Notes under the pieces: generated by a model
What the model was told of the DNA's origin: nothing
Seen by the model: the letters and a program-made list of their open reading frames with translations, nothing else
Database searches by the model: none
Made by a program: the position numbers and the translations under genes
Part shown: one piece after another, positions 31,770-45,400 of the stretch
How positions within the stretch are numbered: the stretch's first letter is position 1
Layout: every line of letters starts with the position of its first letter
NCBI GenBank assembly: GCA_030141605.1
Contig: JAQGDQ010001186.1
Span: forward strand, 1-56,811
Length of the DNA: 56,811 nucleotides
Reading direction: 5' to 3'
From: Tubiluchus corallicola
Lineage: Eukaryota > Priapulida > Priapulimorpha > Priapulimorphida > Tubiluchidae

Positions 31770-32185
31770 AACGTAAACTTTCAAAGCTACGCGCGGCTCA
31801 GTGATCTATTAAAATTGGCAGTGGCGCCTTTTTGTCACATTTGTGTGGCTGACAAATAGAAGGCGGTACCATGATAACCATGATCATGAACTGCTGTCTT
31901 AGTTTCTGACGTCATATGATGTAGAGCCCATTTTCGTGACATGCGTTTCAGCAGTACTGTAACACTTATGCAAATGTGCTTCATGCGCAAGGGAAGACGC
32001 CTGCCATTGCACAAACTGTGGTTAGTCTCTCACGTAAGCAATAGCTGTGTTCGGCTGCCGTAAATTTACTTTCTAAGCTAATTATTCAACTATAAGAAAC
32101 AATTGCTAACTTTTATAGGCAAGAAAATGTATATTTTGGAACTTTAAATTAAAATGAGATCGAGTCTAAACAATCGTCCGGTTTT
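31770..32185. mobile_element. Repeat B, copy 3
   Basis: It matches 7015-7412 along most of its length (AATAGAAGGCGGTACCATGA, TAACACTTATGCAAATGTGC) and ends with CAATCGTCCGGTTTTC. The left terminal repeat is not recognisable. Confidence 0.7.
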
Positions 32186-32296
32186 CGGATTGTGCACTAT
32201 ACTACTGTTACAGAAACTGTTTAATGAGTGTGAGAGTTAATGTTATTGTGATGTTTTATAAGGTTTCTCCATTTTGTAGTGCATAATTTTGGTAAA

Positions 32297-32507
32297 AATT
32301 CACTGAATTGCAGGTTTAGAGTTTAAGTCTGTTTATTTTAAGATAAATCGCTTTTCTGTTTTGACTGTTCCAACCCTGACACTTTGATAAGTTTTTATAA
32401 GTTTTATAAATTCACTGAATTGCAGGTTTAGAGTTTAAGTCTGTTTATTTTAAGATAAATCGCTTTTCTGTTTTGACTGTTCCAACCATGACACTGTGAT
32501 AAGTGTG
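32297..32507. repeat. 112-bp tandem duplication upstream of VPS16
   Basis: AATTCACTGAATTGCAGGTT begins both copies (32297 and 32409), and the next ~90 bp agree with only a few changes. Confidence 0.9.
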
Positions 32508-33373
32508 CGCGACATGCGCTAAATACAAGTCCAACAATCTTTTAGATGTAATCTATGATTTTTTATTGTACAAAATGGGCAATCATCGTCTCATCCCAAA
32601 ATCAGTATCACATCATGACATATTTGACTGACTGACTAACTGATTGACTGATATATTATGAGCGACTCGACTTCGTTTTATATCTTTGCCGCATCTTACT
32701 AACTTGCTAAAGAGAACTCGACAGACAAAATTTTGTTATAAAACGACACGACGTACTGAACAAGAATGACTTCTTTCCTATCCTGTCTGCAAAGTGTGGC
32801 CAATGGCCTATTTCCTGTCCTAGCTCACCTGTCTATCAACAGCCTAAATTTGCAAAAAACAAACACAAGGAGGCACCACGTGCTTATATCCAAAACAATA
32901 AGAGATATGAACGATAAGAGATAATCTTTTGGCAGTTAGCCAAACTTTGAAGCAGTTTAAAGTCTGCTTCACCAGAGACAGAGTGCATGAAAGACGGAGT
33001 GTTGTGCGCTATACTACTGTTTCAGCTGTTGAGCCTTAGCTTTTTGCCTCGCTGTGCCACGTTTCTCTAGTGATATTGGTAAAATGGCAACTTTAAGTAA
33101 AAGCTCACTTTTAGCATCGTATGACTGCTGGCTTCTTTACTTTTGATTCATGGGAAAGGTAAGCTTGCTATCCTTAGTCCTGTTGCAGTATAGAGGCTAG
33201 TAATATGAAGTCGATGAAAACGCAAGTAGTTCGGTGAATCTGTTTCTGCCTCACCTGTGGTGCAGGGGAAATCAACTATACTACTGATACAGCTGTTTGT
33301 TTTTCAACAGAAACGACGACAAGTTCTGGCATTTTGATGTTCAGTAATTTGGAAAGAATTTCCATAATTTAAG

Positions 33374-33429
33374 ATGGCAGTCATTGGAACTTGGTCTCCG
33401 CTTGGTCTCGGGAAAAATGTATTTTATAG
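33374..33429 (+). CDS. VPS16: VPS16 exon 1 with start codon
   Basis: ATG at 33374 opens [18 protein letters not shown], comparable to the human start with NWNPLGDSAFY. The donor is AG|GTGCGT, phase 2. Confidence 0.85.
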
Positions 33430-36400
33430 GTGCGTATTATTTTAGCACCATGTGCATGCATAGGAGTAATATTAAAATGACATCATAAACCATTGTTCAA
33501 GTTTGCTGAAGATAGTAGAACAGGTGCCAGTATTAATTTGTAACCGTTATTAGAAATTTTAGCAGGACTAGTTGAAAAAATAATAATTTGTATTTTTTAT
33601 GGTTTTTTTAGTCGTGAGCAATGTAGTAGTCATGACTTTGTAGATCTCTTTTAACATCGTATAATCTAGAAGCTGATTTTAACTGTAGAAAAATACTAAA
33701 CCGCTTATAAGTCATTAAAACGTTTTGTGTTTCTGGTGTATTGCGCCGAGTAACCCACTAGCCGAAGTAGGACACTTCCGGTAAAACGCATGTGCTTAAT
33801 TTGCGGGAAAGCAGTGTCGTACATGGGCAGCCCAAGTAGGTCACTAGCGATTTCTGTCGAGATTCAAGATCTATGACATAATAAAACATAAAACTAAATC
33901 TGTTTTAGAAAAAAGTAACTTTATAATAATGATGGATAGTCCTTGACAATTTACAAATGTATTTTTTACAACAATATTATCATTATCATTAGCTCCATTA
34001 ATAATTATCATCATAACATTAAACTAAATATCTAATGCTTTAAAGAGAAAAACTATGTAGGGCACATACCTCGCTAATCTGTTTACTTAGGAGAAAACAA
34101 TTCAAAGCAAGACAAAATAAAAAATGATATACCTTAAACAAATATTGGATTGCCTAAAAAGTGCGCTTATTTCACTTCAAAGAAGATTAATGTTGGCAAG
34201 ATTCTACTAACTCAGGATAAAATTCGTTTATTTTACTTATTCGTTTTTTATTCGTTTATAATAAATTATTCAACGTGTATTGACGTTTTTAGTTTTTATT
34301 ATTACATAAACAAGGACAACGGAAGGTGCCAGTACGCTTAACAACCCAATTCGCGACCTGTCTCTAGTGTCCTACTTGGGCAGCCCATGTACGACGCGTC
34401 CTACTTCGGCTAGCCCATGTACGCCAATTGTCATACTTCGGCTAGTGGGTTACTTGGCTCCCAACATCTGGTTTTCTTTGCAGTAAATACAGCATCTATT
34501 CTATGAACTGGGATGATCATATTGACTTTTCCAAGGTCGTCATAGCTGCTGCTTCATACGGAGGCCCGATAGGTATTCCTGAATTTTGCACTCGTCTGTT
34601 CATACTGGTATTAGTTTAGATTTTTATCTACAACAACGATAGACGTACAAAATTAAAACGGAAAAACTTAAGGAAGTATCTTATGTTGGGTGTGCCTTAT
34701 TGAGGCAGACAGTAAAAATACTTCTCTTTCTGTCTAATCGCCCGGGTGATTACATGTATGTTTCACATTGGTTAGCATTGAAACACTTCAACTTTAGCAC
34801 CACACAGACATCGTGCGAAAAACGAAAAATCGGGGAAGAAAGCGGAAGTGACGTCCTCTTAGGAACGACACTGCGCATGTGTGACTCTCGTATTTACATG
34901 TAGGCAAGTCAAGGGGGTACGGAGGTAATGGAGAGACTGGGGAACTCTATGAAGCATTTTTAATATTAAGCTCAAATCATAGTTTTGTCCACACTTACTT
35001 GAATGCTTTATGTTTTATAAATGAAAAAAATAATAATAACGAAGTACAGCGTGTAAAAGTTTCAGTGTGACATCACTCGTATTTGTAATGTGTGTGGAAT
35101 GGCACGCATTATTGATCATGTTATGGGCGGCGGCAGATTATGATTTTATGGGCCTTAGGCTTGAGCTTGGAACGGGCCTATTAAATGTTGCTACACTGCT
35201 GAGCTGACGTGTTTTTGTGGGGCTCTCGTCGTTTGTTTAATTTTGTGAGTCTTTGCCCACCGATTGTGATAAAAATTATATCTTCTTGATCCTTGAGTTG
35301 TGGACTAGGACTATATAAACACGATTACAGCTTGGTGAGTTTCTGGGTTAGATGTCAACTGAAATAAGCCAATCAGAAACTGTGAAAGTAACTTTAGTTT
35401 CGTTTTATTTTGCCGGGCCCCTTTTGATCCCGGGCCTTAGGCTTCAGCCTATCGGGCTATCCGCTACAGGTTATGGGCAAATCTAATGATAGTTCTGTGT
35501 TACAGATGAATCCCAGCTGAGCAGATCTCTGACATCAGATTTGTTTCCTGAATGCCAAACTAATTAATTTATAATGTGATGTATGTTTAACATGCATATT
35601 TTTTCGCTTTTGTGTCTCAGAATAGAAGAAGCTGATTCATTTTCTACTTCAAGCATTTGCCGCATTTTTTTATCGCAGACCCGGCCGAGAATTTTAAAAA
35701 GTTTTGTACATTCGTATACTTTCTTGACGCAGTCACACAAAAGCGTATTTTTTTTAATTTAAAACATAAAATGCAAAAATTATTATAGCATCATTCCTTC
35801 AGGGATCCTTCAGGGAAAACTTCTATCAGTATCCATCCTCACAGTAGTTGCCAAACAGTGGTGTTAGCTTAATCAAGTTATTTTAAATTAACATACTATT
35901 AAAAAATAATAGTCTTTCTATCTTTCATATCATCCCATATATGAGCTTCATTCATTACGTCATTCCATTTTAAGCACTAATGTTTTTTTTAATCACGATT
36001 CACTTTAAATTTTCAGATTATCTCCATATTTTTTTTCTATCACTGTGTGGGACAATCTAACAAGCCCTGCTTTTTGACCGCCCGCAACACATTTACCTTC
36101 GTGTATAGGTGAACAGTGTTTGAGGCTTTTCCTGTGCAGTATTTCTTATTTGTATTATATCCATTGTAGGCCCTTTCACTAGATATTGTACATGAAACCA
36201 TTGTAAATGTGTAAGGTGAAATAAATGACTTATGACTTAGGACGCTACCATGTTTTTCCACGGTTAACTCTTGGCCAGGGTTGCCATTTTGTATGATGCT
36301 CTTTGTATTGGAAGCTAAAAAGTATGGAGCCAAATCAGTGTATTAACGGCCGAGTAGTGTTGCCACTTTAACCATAATTATCAGAACAAGCACGTTCATG

Positions 36401-39400
36401 GTACAATAAGGAGACTATACAATAATCGATAATTGTACGATAATTTAGTATACTAAAACTAAAATTGAAACTATTGAAGCTAAAAAACAAAGCGTGAAAA
36501 AATGTGCATTGAAAAAATTTACTGCTAACCAGTGAGAAATAAACAAACTTTGATTTCAACTGATTTTAAATATTCCTCGGTTCAGCTTTAAAGTTTCACA
36601 AGGCTTTAAAAAATATTTTTCCTCCCTACTGACATCTTTTGAGCTGAAAGACAATTTTTTGCAGGCCGGCCTGATTTTTTTTTATTCACTGCAAAGCCCA
36701 TAGAGCTATCCTTCAGAGATTTCTTTTGGTAAGATTTTCGCGGAAGTTTCTGTTGCTGGCAATAATGCCACAAAAAGTATTTACAGTATTCTGCTTTGAC
36801 TTGCATTCGTTCTGATTCGCTTTAGCCATCTGCATTCTCTTGTACCCTGCCATGCTGGTGTACAGGGGCAGATACAGGTTTTAAAACAATGGTGGGCCCA
36901 ACAGAAAAGCAATTAGATGGTCTGGGGGCAGTGTAAGCTTCCCTGCGAGGTACACCCGGACAGCAATGCATTTTGCTGCATTTTAGACCACTTTCCTGCC
37001 TTCTAGAAACCACCTCCTCTAGGAAACTCACTAGTTTAGACAGGTGTCTCCTCATCTTTGACTCAAAATTACATACCAGTATATTCATATACATTATACG
37101 GCATACATAATGTACATAACTTCATCTGTTTTCTTGTGATATATGATTTTTACAGGTATAAGGCACCATACACATCTAACAAAGTGTTCTAATGCTTATA
37201 ATTCACAGAAAATATTAATTTGGTGTATTGTGACGGTTACTGTGAAAGGGAGGGCCCAGGCCCATTGGGCACACCCCCTAGATCCGCCACTGATGTATAT
37301 CTTTTCACGAACGTTCATTTTTGCAAACGAGTTGTTTTATTCTTAATTAGCCGCTACTAGAGACGACACAAAAATCATCAAAGTTCGAGGCACAACGAAA
37401 AAGACCATTCACATCTTCACATCATCCGGACAAGTGATTTCTCAATTTGTGGTGAGTGAAAATTTTTTTTCATTTCTTCTCTCGCTTTTTAGTATACCCC
37501 CCTCCTAAAGAAGTTTCCATGCAAAATTATATTACTCACAAATACGCTTACTTGTTTGAAAGATTTACGTAACTAGAAAAGAAAATTCTTGGTTGGCATC
37601 ATCTGGTAAAATAACAGTGCATCACCTTCCCAGTGTGTACCAGTGATTCACTAAAAACACTTTGTTGGTCCTAGTGACAATACAAAGTAATTTAAACTGT
37701 TGCTTAGTTCGTGAAGTTTGTTCTACAGATGCTCTGATTATTTTTTAAGTTTTACACAATGTTATCTAAAATTGTTTCAACCGACTTGCCATTAAAATGG
37801 CTGCACCTAACGGTCGTCTCGGAAGAAGTTTAAATTTACAAGCTTAGTTGTTGCTAATGCAAGCTCTTTGTGCAATAAGAGCACATTAAAGCAATGCAAA
37901 ATTTTAAGGCGAATTTTCAGGACTTATTTCTAAACATATTTCTATTTAGTCCTAACCTTTGGTATACAGTTATACATAAACTGATTAATTAATTATTAAA
38001 GATTTAATAATTAATTGATTATTATAAGATTTAATTATTAAATGTGATTAATAAACTGATAAACTGATTTAGGCTGTATTGCAAGAGAAATAGAATTACA
38101 AAATGTGATGTGTGGCTATTAACTGTTAGTAATGAGTTAAAGGAGAAGAAAAACCTTCACTTACATAAAGCTTAAAAAATTCGACTTAAAATTTTATGCC
38201 CCTTACACATTACCTTTTCGTGTGCAGGGCTTGCATCGTCCGTAACGCTGTATAAAACGTGTAAATATAAATTCCTGCGATGACTGTTAGGCGCAGCCAT
38301 TTTAATGGCAGGTCGTTTGAAACAAGCATTCATGGCATATATGTTGTTGCTAATTAAGTAAAATTTTAAAATTTTAAATTACTGTATCTTTCTGCAATAA
38401 GATTAAAACTACGTTTTTGGCTAGTGAGTGGCGCACCCTGGAGGGTGAGTCAGTGACATTTTACCAATTGGCACGACATTTTAAATTATTAGTCTAGTTA
38501 CGTAAGTCTTTCCAGCAGGTAAGCGAAATGCTAAGTAATATACATTTGCATGGAAAGTTTTTTGAGACATAATTTAACATTTCCTTTCCTTCTCCTGATT
38601 TACATTTACGTAAGTGACGTCATGTAATGGCGACTTCGGAACAGCATTGTGGGAGATTTAAAATGAAAACAAACAAAAATTCTTTTTAATGCGAATACGA
38701 TATATGCATAAAATTGCTGTAAAGTAGTATAATTTTCAAGGCGATTTTTCTGAAACCTACTTCAGGTGCATCTTTTCTTGTCCTTTAAATAAACATTGAT
38801 GTTAAATTAGTAATGCTACATATGATCAATTGATAAAAAGATTCTAGATTCTATATAGTCCTGGATTGCTCGAAACAATGTATCAGGACTTATTTATGAA
38901 GAGTTTTTTCTTGTGATTTAAGCAAAACCAATAACTCTTGAAATGAGGCAATATAAGTGTACATCTATCTGCATCACTGAATTTTAGTGGATGAGCGGGA
39001 AGTTGCTACAGATGCATTGGACGGCAGCCGAGGATCTCCTCTGCGTTCAGGAGGATGGGCAGGTTCTGGTGTATGATATATTTGGCCGCTTCGTACGAAA
39101 TTTCGGCATGGGTCAGGTAGGATCGTAGTAACACGATTATATAACGTAGTAAAATCGTAGTTTTTTTTGCTATTGAAATTATTTCAGAATAAGAATTTAT
39201 TTTGAGAAGAAAAGTAGGGTGAGGTAATACAATTGACAATTACTACATTATTACTACTGGACAAAAGAAAATCATTTTAATTATTCTAAATTTAAATTTA
39301 TGTTGTATATTTATCTTAATGTCATCATACTTTTTTAGTTTTGGATAGTGCTGCCACCTTCAGGTGTTCTTGTTAAAATTGTTAAATCTTTCTCTTTACT

Positions 39401-42400
39401 GTTTAAATTTTCATTGCCTTCTACAGTCTTTATGAATGCATAATCTCTAAACCTGTTTTCACACCTAAATGATTTCACCTGTAGTTTTGGTCACTTGGTT
39501 TTCTGATTTTCAACATGACACTACTTCACTGTTAATGTAGATTTTCAGAATAAAATCTTGAAACTAAATTTCAAGTTTTTTGGTTTCTTCGAACCAACTA
39601 CATTAGTACTTCTTTAGTAGATTCTACATTATTGCGAGCCCTGATGGAAAAGCTTCTTCTTAAACTATGCTAGAATTAGAAAATGCAGGAAATCGTGTTA
39701 TTTTTACTTTGGAACTACGTTAGTAAGTGGCGCTTCTGTTTGCATTTTTCATTATTTTGCCTCACGAACTTTGTTAAGCAAATGCTTCCTGTCTGTGTCA
39801 GTTTTAGCTAGAAAGATTGCCATTTTGAGAGGAATCATGTGACGTATGTTGCTGCTGTTTTATTGTATGCATGTGATAGTTGTGAAGCCCTGAAGTGGTA
39901 AAATGTTAGACTGCTATCTGTACGCGCAGTGGACAGACTCAATTTATTTAAAGGAAGACAGGATGACTTTTCATACACTGCCCCATTTTCAAGTCCGATA
40001 AAAAGTATACATTTTAACACGTTTAATATTGCAAAAGTGTTTCTGATAATTAAATAATAGATTAAAAACTTAATTAATATTTGCACAGAAAAGTGTTTAT
40101 TAACTACATACACATAAGTAGAATGACTGCTGCACTGAACACTGAGAATGAGAGTGTCCTGCAATGAACACTGAGAGTGAGAGTGTCCTGCACTGAACAC
40201 TAAGAGTGAGAGAGTCCTGCACTGAACACTGAGAATGAGAGAGTCCTGCAATGAACACTGAGAGTGAGAGTGTCCTGCACTGAACACTGAGAATGAGAGA
40301 GTCCTGCACTGAACACTGAGAATAAGAGTGTCCTGCAATGAACACTGAGAATGAGAGAGTCCTGCACTGAACACTGAGAATGAGAGAGTCCTGCAATGAA
40401 CACTGAGAGTGAGAGTGTCCTGCACTGAACACTGAGAGTGAGAGTGTCCTGCAATGAACAATGAGAATGAGAGAGTCCTGCAATGAACACTGAGAATGAG
40501 AGTGTCCTGCAATGAACACGGAGAGTGAGAGTGTCCTGCACTGAACACTGAGAGTGAGAGTGTCCTGCACTGAACACTGAGAGTGAGAGTGTCCTGCAAT
40601 GAACACTGAGAGTGAGAGTGTCCTGCACTGAACACTAAGAGTGAGAGAGTCCTGCACTGAACACTGAGAATGAGAGAGTCCTGCAATGAACACTGAGAGT
40701 GAGAGTGTCCTGCACTGAACACTGAGAATGAGAGAGTCCTGCACTGAACACTGAGAATAAGAGTGTCCTGCACTGAACACTGAGAATGAGAGAGTCCTGC
40801 ACTGAACACTGAGAATGAGAGAGTCCTGCAATGAACACTGAGAATAAGAGTGTCCTGCACTGAACACTGAGAGTGAGAGTGTCCTGCAATGAACACTGAG
40901 AATGAGAGAGTCCTGCAATGAACACTGAGAATGAGAGTGTCCTGCAATGAACACTGAGAGTGAGAGTGTCCTGCACTGAACACTGAGAGTGAGAGTGTCC
41001 TGCACTGAACACTGAGAGTGAGAGTGTCCTGCACTGAACACTGAGAATAAGAGTGTCCTGCACTGAACACTGAGAGTGAGAGTGTCCTGCAATGAACACT
41101 GAGAATAAGAGTGTCCTGCACTGAACACTGAGAGTTAGACAGTGACTAGAAAGTAAAACCAGTCAATATATGTAGGTATAGGTGACTTATGCAGACAGGC
41201 TTCACAAAAACCATTACTTTAAAATAGGGAGAGATCCAGTGAATATGCATTACAATTATACTGGGGGTAAGTAGCTGGTAGAGTAACAGGATTAGTTCAT
41301 AGATGGCAGCACCTAATTAAAAATGTACAATTACAACTTCCACACCTTAATTAACGGCAGGCGAGCCCAACTATTGATGACATCACAAACTAACATAATT
41401 CTCAACAGCAAAAATATTCCACGAGTGTGTTACACGTATTACATTCATTGGGTAATAGTAGGCGAACAGATTCAAAGCAAAACCGCTACGCTAGCGTAAT
41501 AGCCCATGATAAACGTACCTGCTCACAAACAAAACAGTACTTAACATGATTGTTTCTACATACATAGTGCACAAAAGGGAAGTAAAGATGACGTAAAACT
41601 AGGAAAGGTTCTTTGGGCACATACAAATGTCTTATTTTATGTACGTGAAGGAAAAATGTTGAGTCAATTATGCGGAGTTATTTAAGTCAATAACCGATAG
41701 TTTTTATGTAGATTTGAATAAAAGCGGCCCATTCCAGAAGTTTTTGAGTCAATTAAGTGATTGAGTCTATTAACCGTGAGGTTATTAAGCGGCACCTCCT
41801 GTACTAGCATTTAATTGCCCGCGCTAAAAAATAGGCAGTCGAGGGCAAAATGACGCCATAGCTTATCCATCATGGGAAGAAATGTACCAGTGATGGAGTG
41901 GCGCTTGAGAGAGAGCCTATCACAGGGTGAAAGCGGGGATTTTTGAATGTAAAATGTGAAGCAGAGGTGTGCAAATTATCTGACTAGCCGGGCCACATTA
42001 AACTTTCCCGCAATTCGGGCCACAGGCAGTTTAATCAAGGTGCCAAGTACAGAAGGGCCTAATAACGATTTTTTTTGCATCCGACCTGAGTACATCATTA
42101 CTACGACACTCAAAAAACTATTTTAGAAGTTATTAAAATTTATATTACAAACCATATATTTCTACTTTCAGGACAGATAGTAGTAATTTCATTAAAATGC
42201 ATATTAGTAATGTGTATTACACAGTCTGTGTAGTACAGTGACATTAAGCTACAACCGTCTTGTAAGGGTTAATGGCATCCGATCTAGTAGAAAAAACTAC
42301 CCGCACTATCTTTGGGATCGTGGCACGGACTTCAGCTGGATACACTCTATTAATCGCCTGGGCCGCACTTTCATTGGGTTGACAGATCTCTTCGCGGGCC

Positions 42401-45400
42401 AAATTCTCTCAGCGAACCGCAAGTGGCCCGCGGGGCGCAATTTGCACACCCCTGATGTAAAGCATCATATATTTGGATGAAATTTCTTCAACAAGGCACA
42501 ACAACTGTTATGAACTCATGTTGTTTTACACTTTGGTATCCTTTAATGTACACGTTCCTTGCAGGAGGCTAAAGATACTGGTGTGATTGAGAGCAAAGTG
42601 TTCGCCACGTCACTGGGTACGGGGTTGGCTATTTTAACCGGACAGTACCGGATTTTTATGATAAACAACGTGAACAATCCGACAATTCGACGATTGGCCG
42701 AAATTGCAGGTATTGTTAACGACAGTCGCCGTCTTTATCGGAAAGCCAAATAATCGTTAATTTGTCTGTTCCATGTCCGAAATGTGAGGATTAAACTCTC
42801 GACTTTTTCGAAATTTTGATCAAACAGCATGCGGAAAAAATGTTCTAGCGGCGCCTGGTGGGACTCTCGGAAGGAGATATATGGCTCCTTAGTAAGAGAA
42901 AAGGTAGGGCTACACGATGATGTGGGCTATGTGTTAGGACACGTCCACCAAAAAGAGTAGCAACGAGTTAATTAGATGTTCTATTTTTGGCAATTTTCGC
43001 ATAGAAAACTGCTGACGCAAAACCATTGTTCTGACGTCATCCATTATACTCTGCCTGTAACCTTATAACTTTAATTCAGTAAAAGCTGCTGCTACTGGCT
43101 TTGCGTTAGGAAAATAAAGGAACACTATGTAGGATGTTCGCGTATTTTTAATTATGAGTGTATTTATATGCAAAATTTTTTGCGGGGCTTTTGCTAGTGT
43201 TTTATTAAAGTCAGAAATTGCCTCCAGAGTGCGTGGCCTCAGAATTGTAGACCCCAGTTTCAATCAACAAGTTGCTTTATGGTATAAATTATATTGAGTG
43301 TTTTAAAACTCACTATTACAATAGGTTTTCCATTAGACAAACAAAACGTTTCGTGGCGTACTACCCACATCGTCAATTGTAAATAACTGTAAGTGAAAAT
43401 CTTCAACAATTCCTATGATCATGTACTGAGGTAATAAGGGAAATCTTTGGAATTAACACCATTAGCTGCGGTGTGATTGCAGCTACCGTCCACGACCAGT
43501 CCAGGAGGAAGAGGGGGTTACTCTATAAAAGTAATTTGTAGCCATAGCCCTCCATCCTCCTGTTTGGGTCCGGATGCTGACGCCGCATGTCTCTTTGATC
43601 AAGAGCTGATACCGTATGTGTGCTGTATCAATCACCTCGAACTTTTCAAGTGTGAATTTCACACCCAGTCGTATTCACCCTTGACTATTAGCTGGACCAT
43701 TAGCTTGACCATCGCCCTTGACCATTATAGCAGTAATTACAATAAGATGTCTCAAAAAGGCTTGTTGTCCCCCCCCTCCCCCATAGTTGTACCATGTTTA
43801 TTGTTTACAGGGCTTAATTCTCCACCCAGTAGCTGGGCCGTGTTTATTGTTTACTATTTATTGTTTACAGGACTTAATTCTCCACCCAGTAGCTGGGCCG
43901 TGTTTATTGTTTACGATTTATTGTTTACAGGGCTTAATTCTCCACCCAGTAGCTGGACCGTGTTTATTGTTTACTATTTATTGTTTACAGGGCTTAATTC
44001 TCCACCCAGTAGCTGGGCCGTGTTTATTGTTTACTATTTATTGTTTACAGGACTTAATTCTCCACCCAGTAGCTGGTCCGTGTTTATTGTTTACTATTTA
44101 TTGTTTACAGGGCTTAATTCTCCACCCAGTAGCTGGTCCATGTTTATTGTTTACGATTTATTGTTTACAGGGCTTAATTCTCCACCCAGTAGCTGGACCG
44201 TGTTTATTGTTTACTATTTATTGTTTACAGGGCTTAATTCTCCACCCAGTAGCTGGTCCGTGTTTATTGTTTACTATTTATTGTTTACAGGGCTTAATTC
44301 TCCACCCAGTAGCTGGGCCGTGTTTATTGTTTACTATTTATTGTTTACAGGGCTTAATTCTCCACCCAGTAGCTGGACCGTGTTTATTGTTTACTATTTA
44401 TTGTTTACAGGACTTAATTCTCCACCCAGTAGCTGGACCGTGTTTATTGTTTACTATTTATTGTTTACAGGGCTTAATTCTCCACCCAGTAGCTGGGCCG
44501 TGTTTATTGTTTACTATTTATTGTTTACAGGACTTAATTCTCCACCCAGTAGCTGGTCCGTGTTTATTGTTTACGATTTATTGTTTACAGGGCTTAATTC
44601 TCCACCCAGTAGCTGGGCCGTGTTTATTGTTTACTATTTATTGTTTACAGGACTTAATTCTCCACCCAGTAGCTGGTCCGTGTTTATTGTTTACGATTTA
44701 TTGTTTACAGGGCTTAATTCTCCACCCAGTAGCTGGTCCGTGTTTATTGTTTACTATTTATTGTTTACAGGGCTTAATTTTCCACCCAGTAGCTGGGCCG
44801 TGTTTATTGTTTACTATTTATTGTTTACAGGACTTAATTCTCCACCCAGTAGCTGGGCCGTGTTTATTGTTTACTATTTATTGTTTACAGGACTTAATTC
44901 TCCACCCAGTAGCTGGGCCGTGTTTATTGTTTACTATTTATTGTTTACAGGGCTTAATTCTCCACCCAGTAGCTGGGCCGTGTTTATTGTTACTATTTAT
45001 TGTTTACAGGGCTTAATTCTCCACCCAGTAGCTGGGCCGTGTTTATTGTTTACTATTTATTGTTTACAGGGCTTAATTCTCCACCCAGTAGCTGGGCCGT
45101 GTTTATTGTTTACTATTTATTGTTTACAGGACTTAATTCTCCACCCAGTAGCTGGACCTTGTTTATTGTTTACGATTTATTGTTTACAGGACTTAATTCT
45201 CCACCCAGTAGCTGGTCCGTGTTTATTGTTTACTATTTATTGTTTACAGGGCTTAATTTTCCACCCAGTAGCTGGGCCGTGTTTATTGTTACTATTTATT
45301 GTTTACAGGACTTAATTCTCCACCCAGTAGCTGGGCCGTGTTTATTGTTTACTATTTATTGTTTACAGGACTTAATTCTCCACCCAGTAGCTGGGCCGTG

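Larger units (their letters stand above)
30141..33373. other. DEPDC5-VPS16 intergenic region
   Basis: It contains a hAT-like fragment rich in TCGAA near 30830-30905 (GGTGAGCATCGAACATTCGA in reverse), a repeat B copy (31770-32185) and a 112-bp tandem duplication (32297-32507). Motif CTATACTACTG(T/A)T(A/T)CAG recurs near 32208, 33010 and 33280. A CACGTG box (ACCACGTGCT) lies about 500 bp before the VPS16 start. Open frames of 75-89 codons here show no domain and are probably chance. Confidence 0.5.

Noticed and set aside
32870-32885. CACGTG box upstream of VPS16 as a CLEAR/TFEB site
   Set aside because: The core is present but the flanks (ACCACGTGCT) do not fit GTCACGTGAC, and CACGTG occurs many times elsewhere, including inside repeats.
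39835-41128. Open frames of 428, 342, 154 and 142 codons on the minus strand
   Set aside because: They are produced by the stop-free 29-bp unit read in all frames; the peptide is a pure 29-residue repeat with no other domain and the array lies in an intron.
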